Assembly (NCBI RefSeq): GCF_963970025.1
Contig: NZ_OZ018776.1
Span: 1,054,001 to 1,118,000 of the forward strand
Source: Rickettsia helvetica
GTDB taxonomy: Bacteria; Pseudomonadota; Alphaproteobacteria; Rickettsiales; Rickettsiaceae
Length of the DNA stretch: 64,000 bases
Reading direction: 5' to 3'
Shown: positions 56,352-64,000 of the stretch, in pieces
Position numbering within the stretch: the stretch's first letter is position 1
Layout of the letters: the number at the start of each line of letters is the position of its first letter
Notes under the pieces: model-generated
Database searches by the model: none
Seen by the model: only the letters and a program-made list of their open reading frames with translations
What the model was told of the DNA's origin: nothing
Position numbers and translations under genes: made by a program

Positions 56352-56606
56352 ATGAAAAACACAATTACAGCCTTTGATGCTAAAACCCATTTTTCTAAAT
56401 TGTTAGACTGAGCTAGTAAAGGTGAAGAAATTTTAATTACTAAAAGAGGAAAAGCTGCTGCAAAAATTGTTCCTATTAATTCTCATAATAATGTAGAGAT
56501 TGCAAATATAGCAGCTCTCAGACTTCGGAAACTTGCAAAAGAAATTAATTTACAACCATCGGATCTAGAAGTATGGCTAAATTACAGGAATGAGGGTAAG
56601 AAGTAA
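56352..56606 (+). pseudogene. Phd/YefM-type antitoxin with an internal stop
   Basis: The frame reads MKNTITAFDAKTHFSKLLD, then TGA (56409-56411) where the family normally has Arg, then ASKGEEILITKRGKAAAKIV and a tail ending LQPSDLEVWLNYRNEGKK. One point mutation (CGA to TGA) explains the loss. It stands five bases before the PIN remnant. Confidence 0.85.
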
Positions 56607-56611
56607 AGAAG

Positions 56612-57016
56612 ATGGTCTCTTTTGTTTTAGATTCTTCAGTAGCTTTATCCTGGCTTATGCCTGATGAAGTAGCAAATTTAGGAATATTAGATAAAACGGT
56701 AAAAGAAGGAGTAATCGTCCCTTCTATTTGGAGACTTGAGATTGGAAGTGTATTACTATGTGCAGAGCGTGCAAAACCTTACTCCAAATCAACGCCATCA
56801 AGCAATTTATACTTTAAAGGATATTTACATCAAAATTGATCAAATAACACTGGAACATATATGGTTTGAGACAATGGATTTAGCCGTACAATATGGATTA
56901 ATACTTTATGATGCTAGAGCTATTTAGAGCTAGCATTACGCTGTGGGTTACCAATAGCAACACTTGATAAATCCTTAAAACAAGCAAGTAAAGCCGTTGG
57001 GGTTGTGGTGTTGTGA
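56612..57016 (+). pseudogene. PIN-domain toxin (VapC) remnant
   Basis: The start MVSFVLDSSVALSWLMPDE has the PIN Asp, followed by IWRLEIGSVLLCAERAK. A frameshift near 56785 leads into LTPNQRHQAIYTLKDIYIKI and DLAVQYGLILYDA, then another break gives LELALRCGLPIATLDKSLKQ and a stop at 57016. It is the partner of the stop-bearing antitoxin just upstream. Its stop codon abuts the stop of the convergent aldolase gene. Confidence 0.85.
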
Positions 57017-57712
57017 TCACATCTTCACAAGTCGCAGCCAAGCTTCCCAGTCGCGTTTGCCTAAATCTTCTTCAAACGATAATAAGTCTTTTACCGTTTG
57101 CTTACATATTTCTATGGAAGGGATTATAAGTTCTTGTTCTTTTGTGGAATTTAGCAGACATTGTGTTTTACAAGCTTGTTCTAAATGGTAAGTATAAAAC
57201 ATAGCTTCATGAATAGTTTTTCCGCAGGTAATAGCACCGTGATTACGAAGTAACATCACGTAGTTTTGCTTAAGGTCATTAACAAGTCTAGTGCTTTGCT
57301 TGTCAGCATCTAGCACTAGAGAATTATAATCATGATATGATATTCTATCGTAAAAATGTAATGCCCACTGGCTGATCGGTAAAAGCCCGTATTTTAAAGC
57401 AGAAACCGCAATAGCTGCGGGAGTATGATAATGAAAAATAGCAGAAATATCAGGGCGTGCTTTGTAAATACTACCATGAATAAAGTAACCAGTTTTATTA
57501 TATTGATATTCCTCCCCTTCTAAAATTTTTCCGTCTAAACTAACTTTTAAAAGATTCTCCATAGTTACTTCTTCAAACCTTAGTCCAAAAGGATAAATAT
57601 AGTAAAAATTGGCATTTTTAGGTCTTGCGGATAGATGCGTATAGGTATGATCATCCAGCGATAAATACGCCATTATTCGGTAAGCAGCAGCTAAATTATA
57701 TTTTATATCCAT
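57017..57712 (-). CDS. Class II aldolase/adducin-family protein
   Basis: The 231-residue protein has the class II aldolase pattern: [12 protein letters not shown] (His and Ser/Thr phosphate loop), [16 protein letters not shown] with the zinc-binding HxH pair, and [20 protein letters not shown] with the third His and the catalytic-type Gly-rich turn. It is close to the alphaproteobacterial adducin-like subgroup, whose substrates are not known. Cytosolic; intact. It is divergent from a repeat-filled spacer and convergent with the toxin pseudogene. Confidence 0.88.
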   Translation of the reverse strand: MDIKYNLAAAYRIMAYLSLDDHTYTHLSARPKNANFYYIYPFGLRFEEVTMENLLKVSLDGKILEGEEYQYNKTGYFIHGSIYKARPDISAIFHYHTPAAIAVSALKYGLLPISQWALHFYDRISYHDYNSLVLDADKQSTRLVNDLKQNYVMLLRNHGAITCGKTIHEAMFYTYHLEQACKTQCLLNSTKEQELIIPSIEICKQTVKDLLSFEEDLGKRDWEAWLRLVKM

Positions 57713-57776
57713 TATTGTTAAATCTATATTGGTTTTATGTCATTCCCACGTGGCATTATTGCGTGGATTCCAAATC

Positions 57777-57893
57777 ATCATTGTGAGCAGTCGTAGACTG
57801 CGTGGCAATCCATAAAAAATAATATAAAAATGTTAAATTAACATTTTTTTACTGGATTGCTTAATCAATTGCTACGCAATTTCCTCGCAATGA
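57777..57893. repeat. Palindromic repeat, family A with outer family D words
   Basis: catcattgtgagcagtcgta at the left and cctcgcaatgacgg at the right. The centre is an A-rich/T-rich stem (atgttaaattaacat) like the terminator at 24060. Family D arms (cattattgcgtggatt; agccatgcaataaagc) flank it, and another family A end (cgctcgcaatgacg) follows at about 57930. Confidence 0.82.
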
Positions 57894-57958
57894 CGGATAA
57901 ACCGAGCCATGCAATAAAGCCTACAGTCGCTCGCAATGACGTAAGAGTATTCAAGCCA

Positions 57959-59794
57959 TCAATATTGAATACCCAAAAAAGGAGCATATACCGCTTCTTC
58001 CTTTGTTTCTATCATCGCTTCTTTAGGAGTTTTTATACATTCTTGTAAATATTTTTTCCCTAAATACGGTGCTATATTATAATTTAATATATAACATTGT
58101 AAATTATCTTTCTTACCGCTAAAGTTAAATTCAATTTTATTTCCTTGCTTCAATAGCTTTTTAATCTCTGTTGTTTGCTGGATAAAATTCTTTTGTTCTA
58201 AGTTTAAGTGTTTGATTCTTAGTATATTTTTTACTACAGAAAACGTAGAAACAGCAAGAAGCAGAAGGAATATAAATAACTCTTTATTACTTTGCTTAAT
58301 AGACTTCGGACACTCTACTTCTAGGGGTAATTTGTACGTCGATCCAGTACTCGAATCCTCACGTACGTTTGTGTACACTGCGGTGCTGTGTTCCGTGTCT
58401 CCTTCAAATTCCTCCCTAAACCCTCGTTTCTGAAGAGATCTATTTAAGAAAATACTATTTTTAACATATGCAGCTGCAATCATTCCGATACTGATAATAT
58501 AACATCCAAGGTATCTAAGTAACGATGCTCCTCTAATTGCCTCCTCATAGCTAAAGTTAAAGAAATATAAATATAATCGCCACAAGGCAAAAATTATAAA
58601 ACAAGCAAACGTACTTATCAGAAAAAATTTATATTCTTTCAGCAAATCCGGTTTATATTTATGAATTCCGTACCATGCAGCTATACAAATAGTATATACA
58701 ACTAAACTTCCTTCTTTTACTAAGAATAACAAGAGAAATTTACCGTAATTTAGTAATAATAACCTATGCTGTTCATTAAAATTTTCAGCAATATATACTA
58801 AATTGCTAAAACTATGTTCGCCTCTGTCAAAAAAATCATGAGTATTTTTGAAATAATGCATCCAAATAAAATTATATAAAATCGGTAAGGTAAGTAGAAT
58901 TAGATATGTAATATAATCGCTTGATTTTTTAGGTTTTTTATAAAAAATTGTATAATGAGCTATAAGAATTACCGAAGCAAAACTTGCAAACCATGTTCCA
59001 ATTTCTCGGAAAGAGGCAAGCAATATCGTGATAGGTAAAATAAGCAATAATGCTTTCTTCTTGTCTTCCTCAAGGATATAAATTGCAACAATAGCTCCGA
59101 ACATTAAGCCGATAGTACTATCGTTATATATAGAGCGAATTCCAGTCGTATATAATACTACACTGCAAAGTATTAGTGAAAACAACACACCGGTTTGCCA
59201 CAATTTCTTATTTGCGGCTAAAGGAACTAGAAATGCTAAATGTAATAAGAAATGTGCAAATAATACGTTACCATCTGAATAACCTGAAAGTGAAAGTATG
59301 AAGTAATGATAAACGGCGGCTCCTCTTGGATAATGTGCATGAGTAGTAATAATGGAGGTTAACGAAGACTGATTCTCAAAAACACCGAAATATAGCAATT
59401 CTTTAGTAAATATCCCCCAATGTGAGAAATCATCATAAGCATGCAGCGATGCATCTCTTGTATAAAGAAAAAACAAAAGAATCAATAAAGTAAATACGAT
59501 GATTTCAATTATATTTTTTCTAGATTCCTGCTTTCGAAAGAATGACATAAAGGGCAGGAATGACGTAAAGGGTAAGGATGACATGAAGCACAGAAATGAC
59601 ACGAAAGCTAAAAATATACCGATGAAATAACTTACATATGTTGCAGCCAATAATAGCTTTAACATAGCAAAACAATATAAAATCGGTACTAATATGCTGA
59701 TTGTTACTGGAATAGCGAAAGTCAATTTTGTTTTGAAATATTTGGCAAAAAAAGACGAAAAGCCAAAAATACTTAATATCGGTATTATGATCAT
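57959..59794 (-). CDS. Polytopic membrane protein, possibly a GT-C-like glycosyltransferase
   Basis: The 611-residue protein has more than ten transmembrane helices. A luminal loop near residues 105-135 carries YDDFSHWGIFTKELLYF, and later TTHAHYPRGAAVYHYF, IRSIYNDSTIGLMFG and SFREIGTWFASF; the DD and E/H residues in the first loop are reminiscent of GT-C transferases, but I cannot assign a family. Two repeats have entered the frame: an 18-bp tandem array with a family C half (59520-59597, residues about 66-92) and a coding-type palindromic element (58322-58440, residues about 452-491). The open frame in spite of two insertions suggests the protein is still made. Confidence 0.75.
   Translation of the reverse strand: MIIIPILSIFGFSSFFAKYFKTKLTFAIPVTISILVPILYCFAMLKLLLAATYVSYFIGIFLAFVSFLCFMSSLPFTSFLPFMSFFRKQESRKNIIEIIVFTLLILLFFLYTRDASLHAYDDFSHWGIFTKELLYFGVFENQSSLTSIITTHAHYPRGAAVYHYFILSLSGYSDGNVLFAHFLLHLAFLVPLAANKKLWQTGVLFSLILCSVVLYTTGIRSIYNDSTIGLMFGAIVAIYILEEDKKKALLLILPITILLASFREIGTWFASFASVILIAHYTIFYKKPKKSSDYITYLILLTLPILYNFIWMHYFKNTHDFFDRGEHSFSNLVYIAENFNEQHRLLLLNYGKFLLLFLVKEGSLVVYTICIAAWYGIHKYKPDLLKEYKFFLISTFACFIIFALWRLYLYFFNFSYEEAIRGASLLRYLGCYIISIGMIAAAYVKNSIFLNRSLQKRGFREEFEGDTEHSTAVYTNVREDSSTGSTYKLPLEVECPKSIKQSNKELFIFLLLLAVSTFSVVKNILRIKHLNLEQKNFIQQTTEIKKLLKQGNKIEFNFSGKKDNLQCYILNYNIAPYLGKKYLQECIKTPKEAMIETKEEAVYAPFLGIQY
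58322..58440. repeat. Coding-type palindromic element within the membrane protein gene
   Basis: Translated in frame as EEFEGDTEHSTAVYTNVRED, then SSTGSTYKLPLEVEC. It is the same family as the element in the dehydrogenase pseudogene (6732-6877), sharing ttccgtgtctcctt and gtacgtcgatcc words. It sits in a loop before the last transmembrane helix. Confidence 0.85.
59526..59597. repeat. Four imperfect 18-bp tandem repeats
   Basis: Units gaatgacataaagggcag, gaatgacgtaaagggtaa, ggatgacatgaagcacag and aaatgacacgaaagcta follow a family C half (gattcctgctttcgaaagaa). On the minus strand they encode hexapeptides of the type FMSSLP/FTSFLP/FMSFFR in a transmembrane segment. Confidence 0.8.
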
Positions 59795-59923
59795 ATATTT
59801 TTAAAAATAATAAATTTAGGTATTCTATCCAACAAATATAAAAATGTAAACCTTGCAATTTCTTAAGAAAAAGATTATAATGCCTAATTTTTTAATAATC
59901 TATTAGTTAATTTGAGTAAATAT

Positions 59924-62570
59924 ATGGGGAAGAAAAGTAAAAGCAAACAAAATCAGAATAATAATTTTTCTATTGAGGTTAACGAAAGATTTAGAAAAGA
60001 AACGGTAGATTATTTAATTAAAAAACATAAAGATGCGATAATAACTCCTGCATTATAAGATACAAATTTAGAAGTTTTAAAAGCACTTCTTGAGAAAAAG
60101 GAAGGAATAAAATTAAGTGAGGAGGAGGCAGTAAGTCACTTTAAACTTTTAATAGGAATAAATGATAGGGCAGATATTCTTAAATATTTTATAGAAGAAT
60201 TAAAATTAAATTTTAAATCAATAATAAACAATGAAAATGGAGATAGTATTTTACATTTTGCAGTAACATTTGGAGCTAAAAAATGTTTAGAATCTCTTTT
60301 AGGTATAGGAAAATATAATATAAATACTACAAATGGTAGTGATGCTACACCTTTAACATATGCATGTTTTTATGAAGATATTATAAATTTATTAGTTCAA
60401 AAGGGTGCTAAAATAGATCAACAAACTATAGAGGTTTTTACACGTTCTTCATATTCTTATGATGAAGGGAAAGAAGTTATTGAATCTTTCATCTAATAAA
60501 AAATATACGCTTTTTAAAGCCTAAAAAGATTATAAGGATATAAAACTTACAATTTTAAATAATTCTTCTAGAGATAAAGATAATTCTCCATCATTTTGTG
60601 AGCTATGTAAGCTACTAGAAGGAGTGGAAAAAAGATAAATATAGTTATTACAAGCTTTATATTATGTAAGAAATATTCATTACTTCCACAAGTAATTACA
60701 GAACAAAAAAAATAATTAACGATAAAATAGTTCAATTAAAGTCAACAGCAAATGCTAAAGTAAAGGAAAATATTTTAGTAGATATATCCGATGGATTGTA
60801 TGTACTAAGAAATATTTATAAGATTTTTACATTTTCAGGTCACGAAAACTTAAAGGATTATATATTAGAAATCGCGGAACAACATTTTGGGGATGCATCT
60901 AATTATTAGCTATTTATTCAGATTTAATGGGTGCTTCCGCAAATAGAGGTGATATTTTTGAAACTAAGGATTATATAAAAAAATTGAATAAAATTTTCAT
61001 TTATTAGAAAAACAAACAACTAATAATATGGAAAAAGGCTTATATCATAATTTGGGAAAAGTGTATAATTTAAGCGATAAAAATAAAGCACTTTTATATT
61101 TAAATAAAGTAGAAGCACTCACTACCAATGATGAAGAAATAGTAAAAGATAAATATTATATTTCTCTAGGTTTTAAAAACTTTCAAGCTGCTATTGATGA
61201 AGCAAGAAAAATATATGATCAAGACTATACGGATCTTTTAATTATTAAAGCTCTTCGAGAATCAGGGGAACAAGTATCTGATATACTAAAAAAATGTAAT
61301 TTTAACGATAGATTTTCTTTTAAAAAATTAGCTGATAATTTTGAAAAAACCTACATATATTATGAAATACTAATAAAAAAACATTTAAGCGATAATAATA
61401 TTAAAGAAGTATACGCTTCATATGATAGATTATTAAAATTTGCTTTTGTAACAGCTAATAGTAATTGGATTTACGAAACAATAGTTAAATGTTTGCAGTT
61501 ATGCGTGAAAAATGAAGATTGGAATGCAGGATATAAATTCTCTTAGATAAAATTGATAAAGAACATCCTGAGATCTTAAAAAATCATAATTGCTTACTTT
61601 TAACACAGGCAGCGTTTGCTATTTATAATAAATATGAAAAATGTTTTGATAAAAGCGATGAAATTTTAACAAATCTTCATAAAAAACATCTTTATCATTG
61701 GAATGGTTAGAATTTACTATAGATGCTTATAAGTTTAAAATTTTTCAAATATGTTCTACAGGTGATTTAAGCAAAATTTCTAAATACTTACAAAATATAG
61801 AAAAAATCTCTGTTGCTCCCGAATATGTTCCTGAAATTAACTCTTTATTAACTTATAGCAAATTGATGCAATTTATATTTGAAATATCTAATGAAAATGC
61901 TTTAGTTGAAAGAACGACTACAGAAAATATAAAGAAAGAGGCGATAGTAGCAGAAGAGGTAATAGATACTCCTGCTACTAAAATAATATATGAGCCGTTT
62001 GTAAGATCAGTATCTGAAGCACCAAGGGATAAGGATAGCTTTAAAAAAATAGAAGCAATAATAAACGCAGGAGATCATGCTTCTCTTACTCAACTTGATC
62101 AAAAATTAGTTCAAAAATATTTCAAATATAAAAAAGAAAAAATACAAAAACAACAAGTATAAAAATTACTTGGAACTAAAAAGTCAATTTCATGGCATAT
62201 TGGTGATAGAAAAGATTTTACAACAGAGTCAGAAGAAGTTATCAAGGTTAAGAAAAATTGGTATGCAGTAATTGATTCTAAACTAACACTTGAAAAGGTA
62301 ACGTTTGATATATTTACTCAAGCTTTAAAAAAAGGAGTTGTTCATAGAAGCGAAGGTGAAAACAGAGTAAAATTCCTTGATGATAAAATAGAATTAAAAA
62401 TTGATCAAGATAGCAGGTTATATCCTAGTATAGTATATCGAAACGGCGATAAACATCTAATTATATTTGATAAAAAGGGTAATCATAATGCTATTAAATA
62501 TACAATAACAGAGGTAGGTGATTCTAGCGATCTTATAGGTGAGTCATCAACATTTGAAACGCCGGTTTAA
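59924..62570 (+). pseudogene. Large ankyrin- and TPR-like repeat protein, decayed
   Basis: From ATG 59924 the protein reads MGKKSKSKQNQNNNFSIEVN and meets TAA at 60056, then continues in frame through ankyrin repeats (ENGDSILHFAVTFGAKKCLE; GSDATPLTYACFYEDIINLL) to about 60500. A damaged middle (60500-61020) contains stops. Then 61028-61546 encodes a TPR-like helical region (LYHNLGKVYNLSDKNKALLY, LNKVEAL). 61698-62162 is in another frame, and the same frame continues beyond TAA at 62160 to 62570 (KKSISWHIGDRKDFTTESEE, LYPSIVYRNGDKHLIIFDKK). The ancestor may have had 880 residues. Such repeats point to a host-interaction protein. Confidence 0.75.
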
Positions 62571-62706
62571 TCGGGGAATGTCATTCCTACGGGGTTCAGT
62601 TTTTTCGAGATTGCTATTATTTCATGAGATTGCCACGCAGCCTACGGCTGCTCGCAACGATGGCTCGGTATCCACACAATAAAGCCCACTTGCAACGACG
62701 ATATTA
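62571..62706. repeat. Truncated palindromic repeat, family A
   Basis: Contains gagattgccacgcagccta, ggctgctcgcaacgatgg and a trailing cacttgcaacgacg; the left half is degraded (cgagattgctattatttcat). It is located between the ankyrin/TPR pseudogene and ppdK. Confidence 0.7.
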
Positions 62707-64000
62707 TCACCCGTGTTTAATTTTAGCTTGTGCTGCGGCGATCCTTGCTATAGGGATACGGTATGGAGAACATGATACATAGTGTAAATTCATTCTATGA
62801 AAAAATTCTATAGAGGCAGGGTTTCCTGCATGTTCTCCGCAAGCACCTAACTTTAAATTAGCATTACTGCTTTTTCCTCGTTTTATAGCAATTTCAATTA
62901 ATTCTCCTACACCTTCTTCATCTAGAGTAGTAAATGGATCGGATTCAAAAATCTTTTCTTCTAAATAATATGGAAGAAAGGAGGCAATATCATCTCTAGA
63001 AATTCCGTATGTAGTCTGAGTTAAATCATTAGTACCAAAACTAAAATAGTCAACCTCCTTAGCTATTTTCTTACTGCCAAGTGCTGCCCTTGGTAGTTCT
63101 ATCATAGTACCAAGCGTAAAGGAAAACTTATATCTATAACGTTGCTCTAATTCCTCTATTGCCTCATAAATATCCATTTTAAGCTTTTTTATTTCACCTA
63201 CATTGCTAATTAAAGGAATCATTAGTTCTAAGTTACATTCTATATGTTCTTTTTTATGTAGCTCAAAAATAGCTGTAAAAATTGCTTCAATTTGCATTTG
63301 GTAAATTTCCGGCGAACATATACCAAGTCTACATCCACGGTGACCGAGCATAGGATTTACTTCATGCATAGCATGAAGACGTTGATTAATCATGGATAAA
63401 GGTAGATTTAAGCTATTTGCCAAATTCTTTTTATCTTCTTCGGTGGTAGGTAAAAACTCATGCAACGGCGGATCAAGTAATCTAATATTTACCGGTTTAT
63501 CTTTCATTACTCTGAATAAAGCTTTAAAATCCTCAGTTTGCAGAGGTAATAATTTCTGCACGGCAAGCTTTCTCCGCTCTATATCAGGAGCAATAATCAT
63601 TTCCCTTACTAAAGGAATTTTATTTTCATCAAAAAACATATGTTCGCTACGACACAAACCTATACCTTGAGCTCCAAACTTTATAGATACTAAAGCATCA
63701 TTAACCGTTTCGGCATTTGCACGAACTTTTAAGCTGCTAATTTCATCTGCCCAATCTAAAATTAATTTTGATTCCTCACTGAAAGTAGGTTGAATTAAAG
63801 GCATTTCACCTAAGAAGATTTTACCGCTACCTCCGTCAATCGTTATAATATCACCTTGTTTAATCACTATGTCGTCTGCTGTTAGTATTTGCTTTTTCTC
63901 ATCTATAGATAAATTACTTGTGCCGCAAACACAAGGCTTCCCTATACCTCTTGCTATAACTGCGGCATGTGAAGTCATTCCCCCTCTAATAGTTAAAATA
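62707..64000 (-). CDS. ppdK: Pyruvate, phosphate dikinase, C-terminal part
   Basis: The minus-strand frame is open to the window edge, so the N-terminal ATP-grasp part is outside. PPDK interconverts pyruvate/ATP/Pi and PEP/AMP/PPi. The visible part begins ILTIRGGMTSHAAVIARGIG, containing the phosphohistidine of the central domain. It is followed by the PEP-utilising TIM-barrel: GIGLCRSEHMFFDENKI, MLGHRGCRLGICSPEIY, LELMIPLISN, FSFGTNDLTQTTYG and LGACGEHAGNP with the catalytic Cys. It ends normally, with a degenerate family A repeat just downstream. Confidence 0.96.
   Translation of the reverse strand, partial: ILTIRGGMTSHAAVIARGIGKPCVCGTSNLSIDEKKQILTADDIVIKQGDIITIDGGSGKIFLGEMPLIQPTFSEESKLILDWADEISSLKVRANAETVNDALVSIKFGAQGIGLCRSEHMFFDENKIPLVREMIIAPDIERRKLAVQKLLPLQTEDFKALFRVMKDKPVNIRLLDPPLHEFLPTTEEDKKNLANSLNLPLSMINQRLHAMHEVNPMLGHRGCRLGICSPEIYQMQIEAIFTAIFELHKKEHIECNLELMIPLISNVGEIKKLKMDIYEAIEELEQRYRYKFSFTLGTMIELPRAALGSKKIAKEVDYFSFGTNDLTQTTYGISRDDIASFLPYYLEEKIFESDPFTTLDEEGVGELIEIAIKRGKSSNANLKLGACGEHAGNPASIEFFHRMNLHYVSCSPYRIPIARIAAAQAKIKHG

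Noticed and set aside
57857..58048. 63-residue ORF in the spacer after the aldolase gene
   Set aside because: Repeat-derived and antisense to the end of the membrane protein gene.
59526..59597. CRISPR array
   Set aside because: The 18-bp units are directly adjacent without spacers, lie inside a coding frame, and no cas genes are present.
59520..59858. 112-residue minus-strand ORF containing YVIPALYVILSKAGI
   Set aside because: Alternative frame of the 18-bp tandem array and the 5' part of the membrane protein gene; the repeat-like peptide is a translation artefact.

Overview
The window is from an obligate intracellular Rickettsia chromosome. This rests on sequence, not on gene content alone: it carries sca4 (gene D, the 120-kDa antigen), a rickettsial nucleotide translocase of the Tlc family, AT-rich non-coding DNA, many dispersed palindromic repeats, several of them inserted in frame inside conserved genes (gpsA, miaA, a phosphohexomutase, a membrane protein), and a high load of pseudogenes. 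The number of repeats and decayed accessory genes resembles spotted-fever or transitional-group species. I cannot name the species from sequence alone.

Layout. 1-4118: end of gpsA, an exported hypothetical, an AEC-family carrier, an alpha/beta hydrolase and trxB. 4238-7535: decay zone with a vWA-domain pseudogene and a succinate-semialdehyde-dehydrogenase-like pseudogene broken by a palindromic element. 7723-10627: glycosyltransferase 2 and UvrD helicase. 10718-14716: tandem array of three paralogous helical proteins (one stop-split, one shredded, one intact). 14926-18379: PLP lyase and Lon. 18483-19710: complete IS481-family insertion sequence. 19986-21592: LRR+ankyrin pseudogene. Then tRNA-Asp, a frameshifted small gene, hpf and a gamma-carbonic-anhydrase-like gene, folD, and a ferredoxin-NADP reductase. 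26265-27726: two divergent toxin-antitoxin modules. 27840-29450: remnants of extracellular genes (a Csu-type usher fused by deletion to a spore-coat-U pilin, then an AA10 LPMO-like protein). 30036-33736: nrdA and nrdB with an Rpn-type nuclease gene between them. 33948-36815: large pentapeptide-containing protein. 36821-47033 (minus): miaA, phosphohexomutase, lptB, lptA, lptC, kdsD, pnp, rpsO, truB. 47120-51928: tlc (Tlc4-like) and sca4. 52031-57712: XRE regulator, YihY, GS-like protein, YfiH, deformylase-like protein, decayed toxin-antitoxin pair, class II aldolase. 57959-59794: polytopic membrane protein. 59924-62570: ankyrin/TPR-like pseudogene. 62707-end: C-terminal part of ppdK.

Functional themes. 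kdsD, lptC, lptA, lptB and the phosphohexomutase form one directional LPS/Kdo and sugar-phosphate cluster. truB, rpsO and pnp form the usual translation/RNA-decay cluster. tlc and sca4 are host-interaction genes: nucleotide parasitism, and a vinculin-targeting effector.

The most unusual material is of three kinds. First, palindromic repeats are nested inside one another, sometimes three levels deep, and provide protein ends or in-frame peptide insertions. Second, there is a graveyard of accessory surface and secreted genes (Csu pilus, LPMO, vWA, LRR/ankyrin, TPR). Third, a few intact genes have unusual architecture: a deformylase-like protein without its metal ligands, and a minimal glutamine-synthetase-like protein whose start codon overlaps that of the divergent yfiH.
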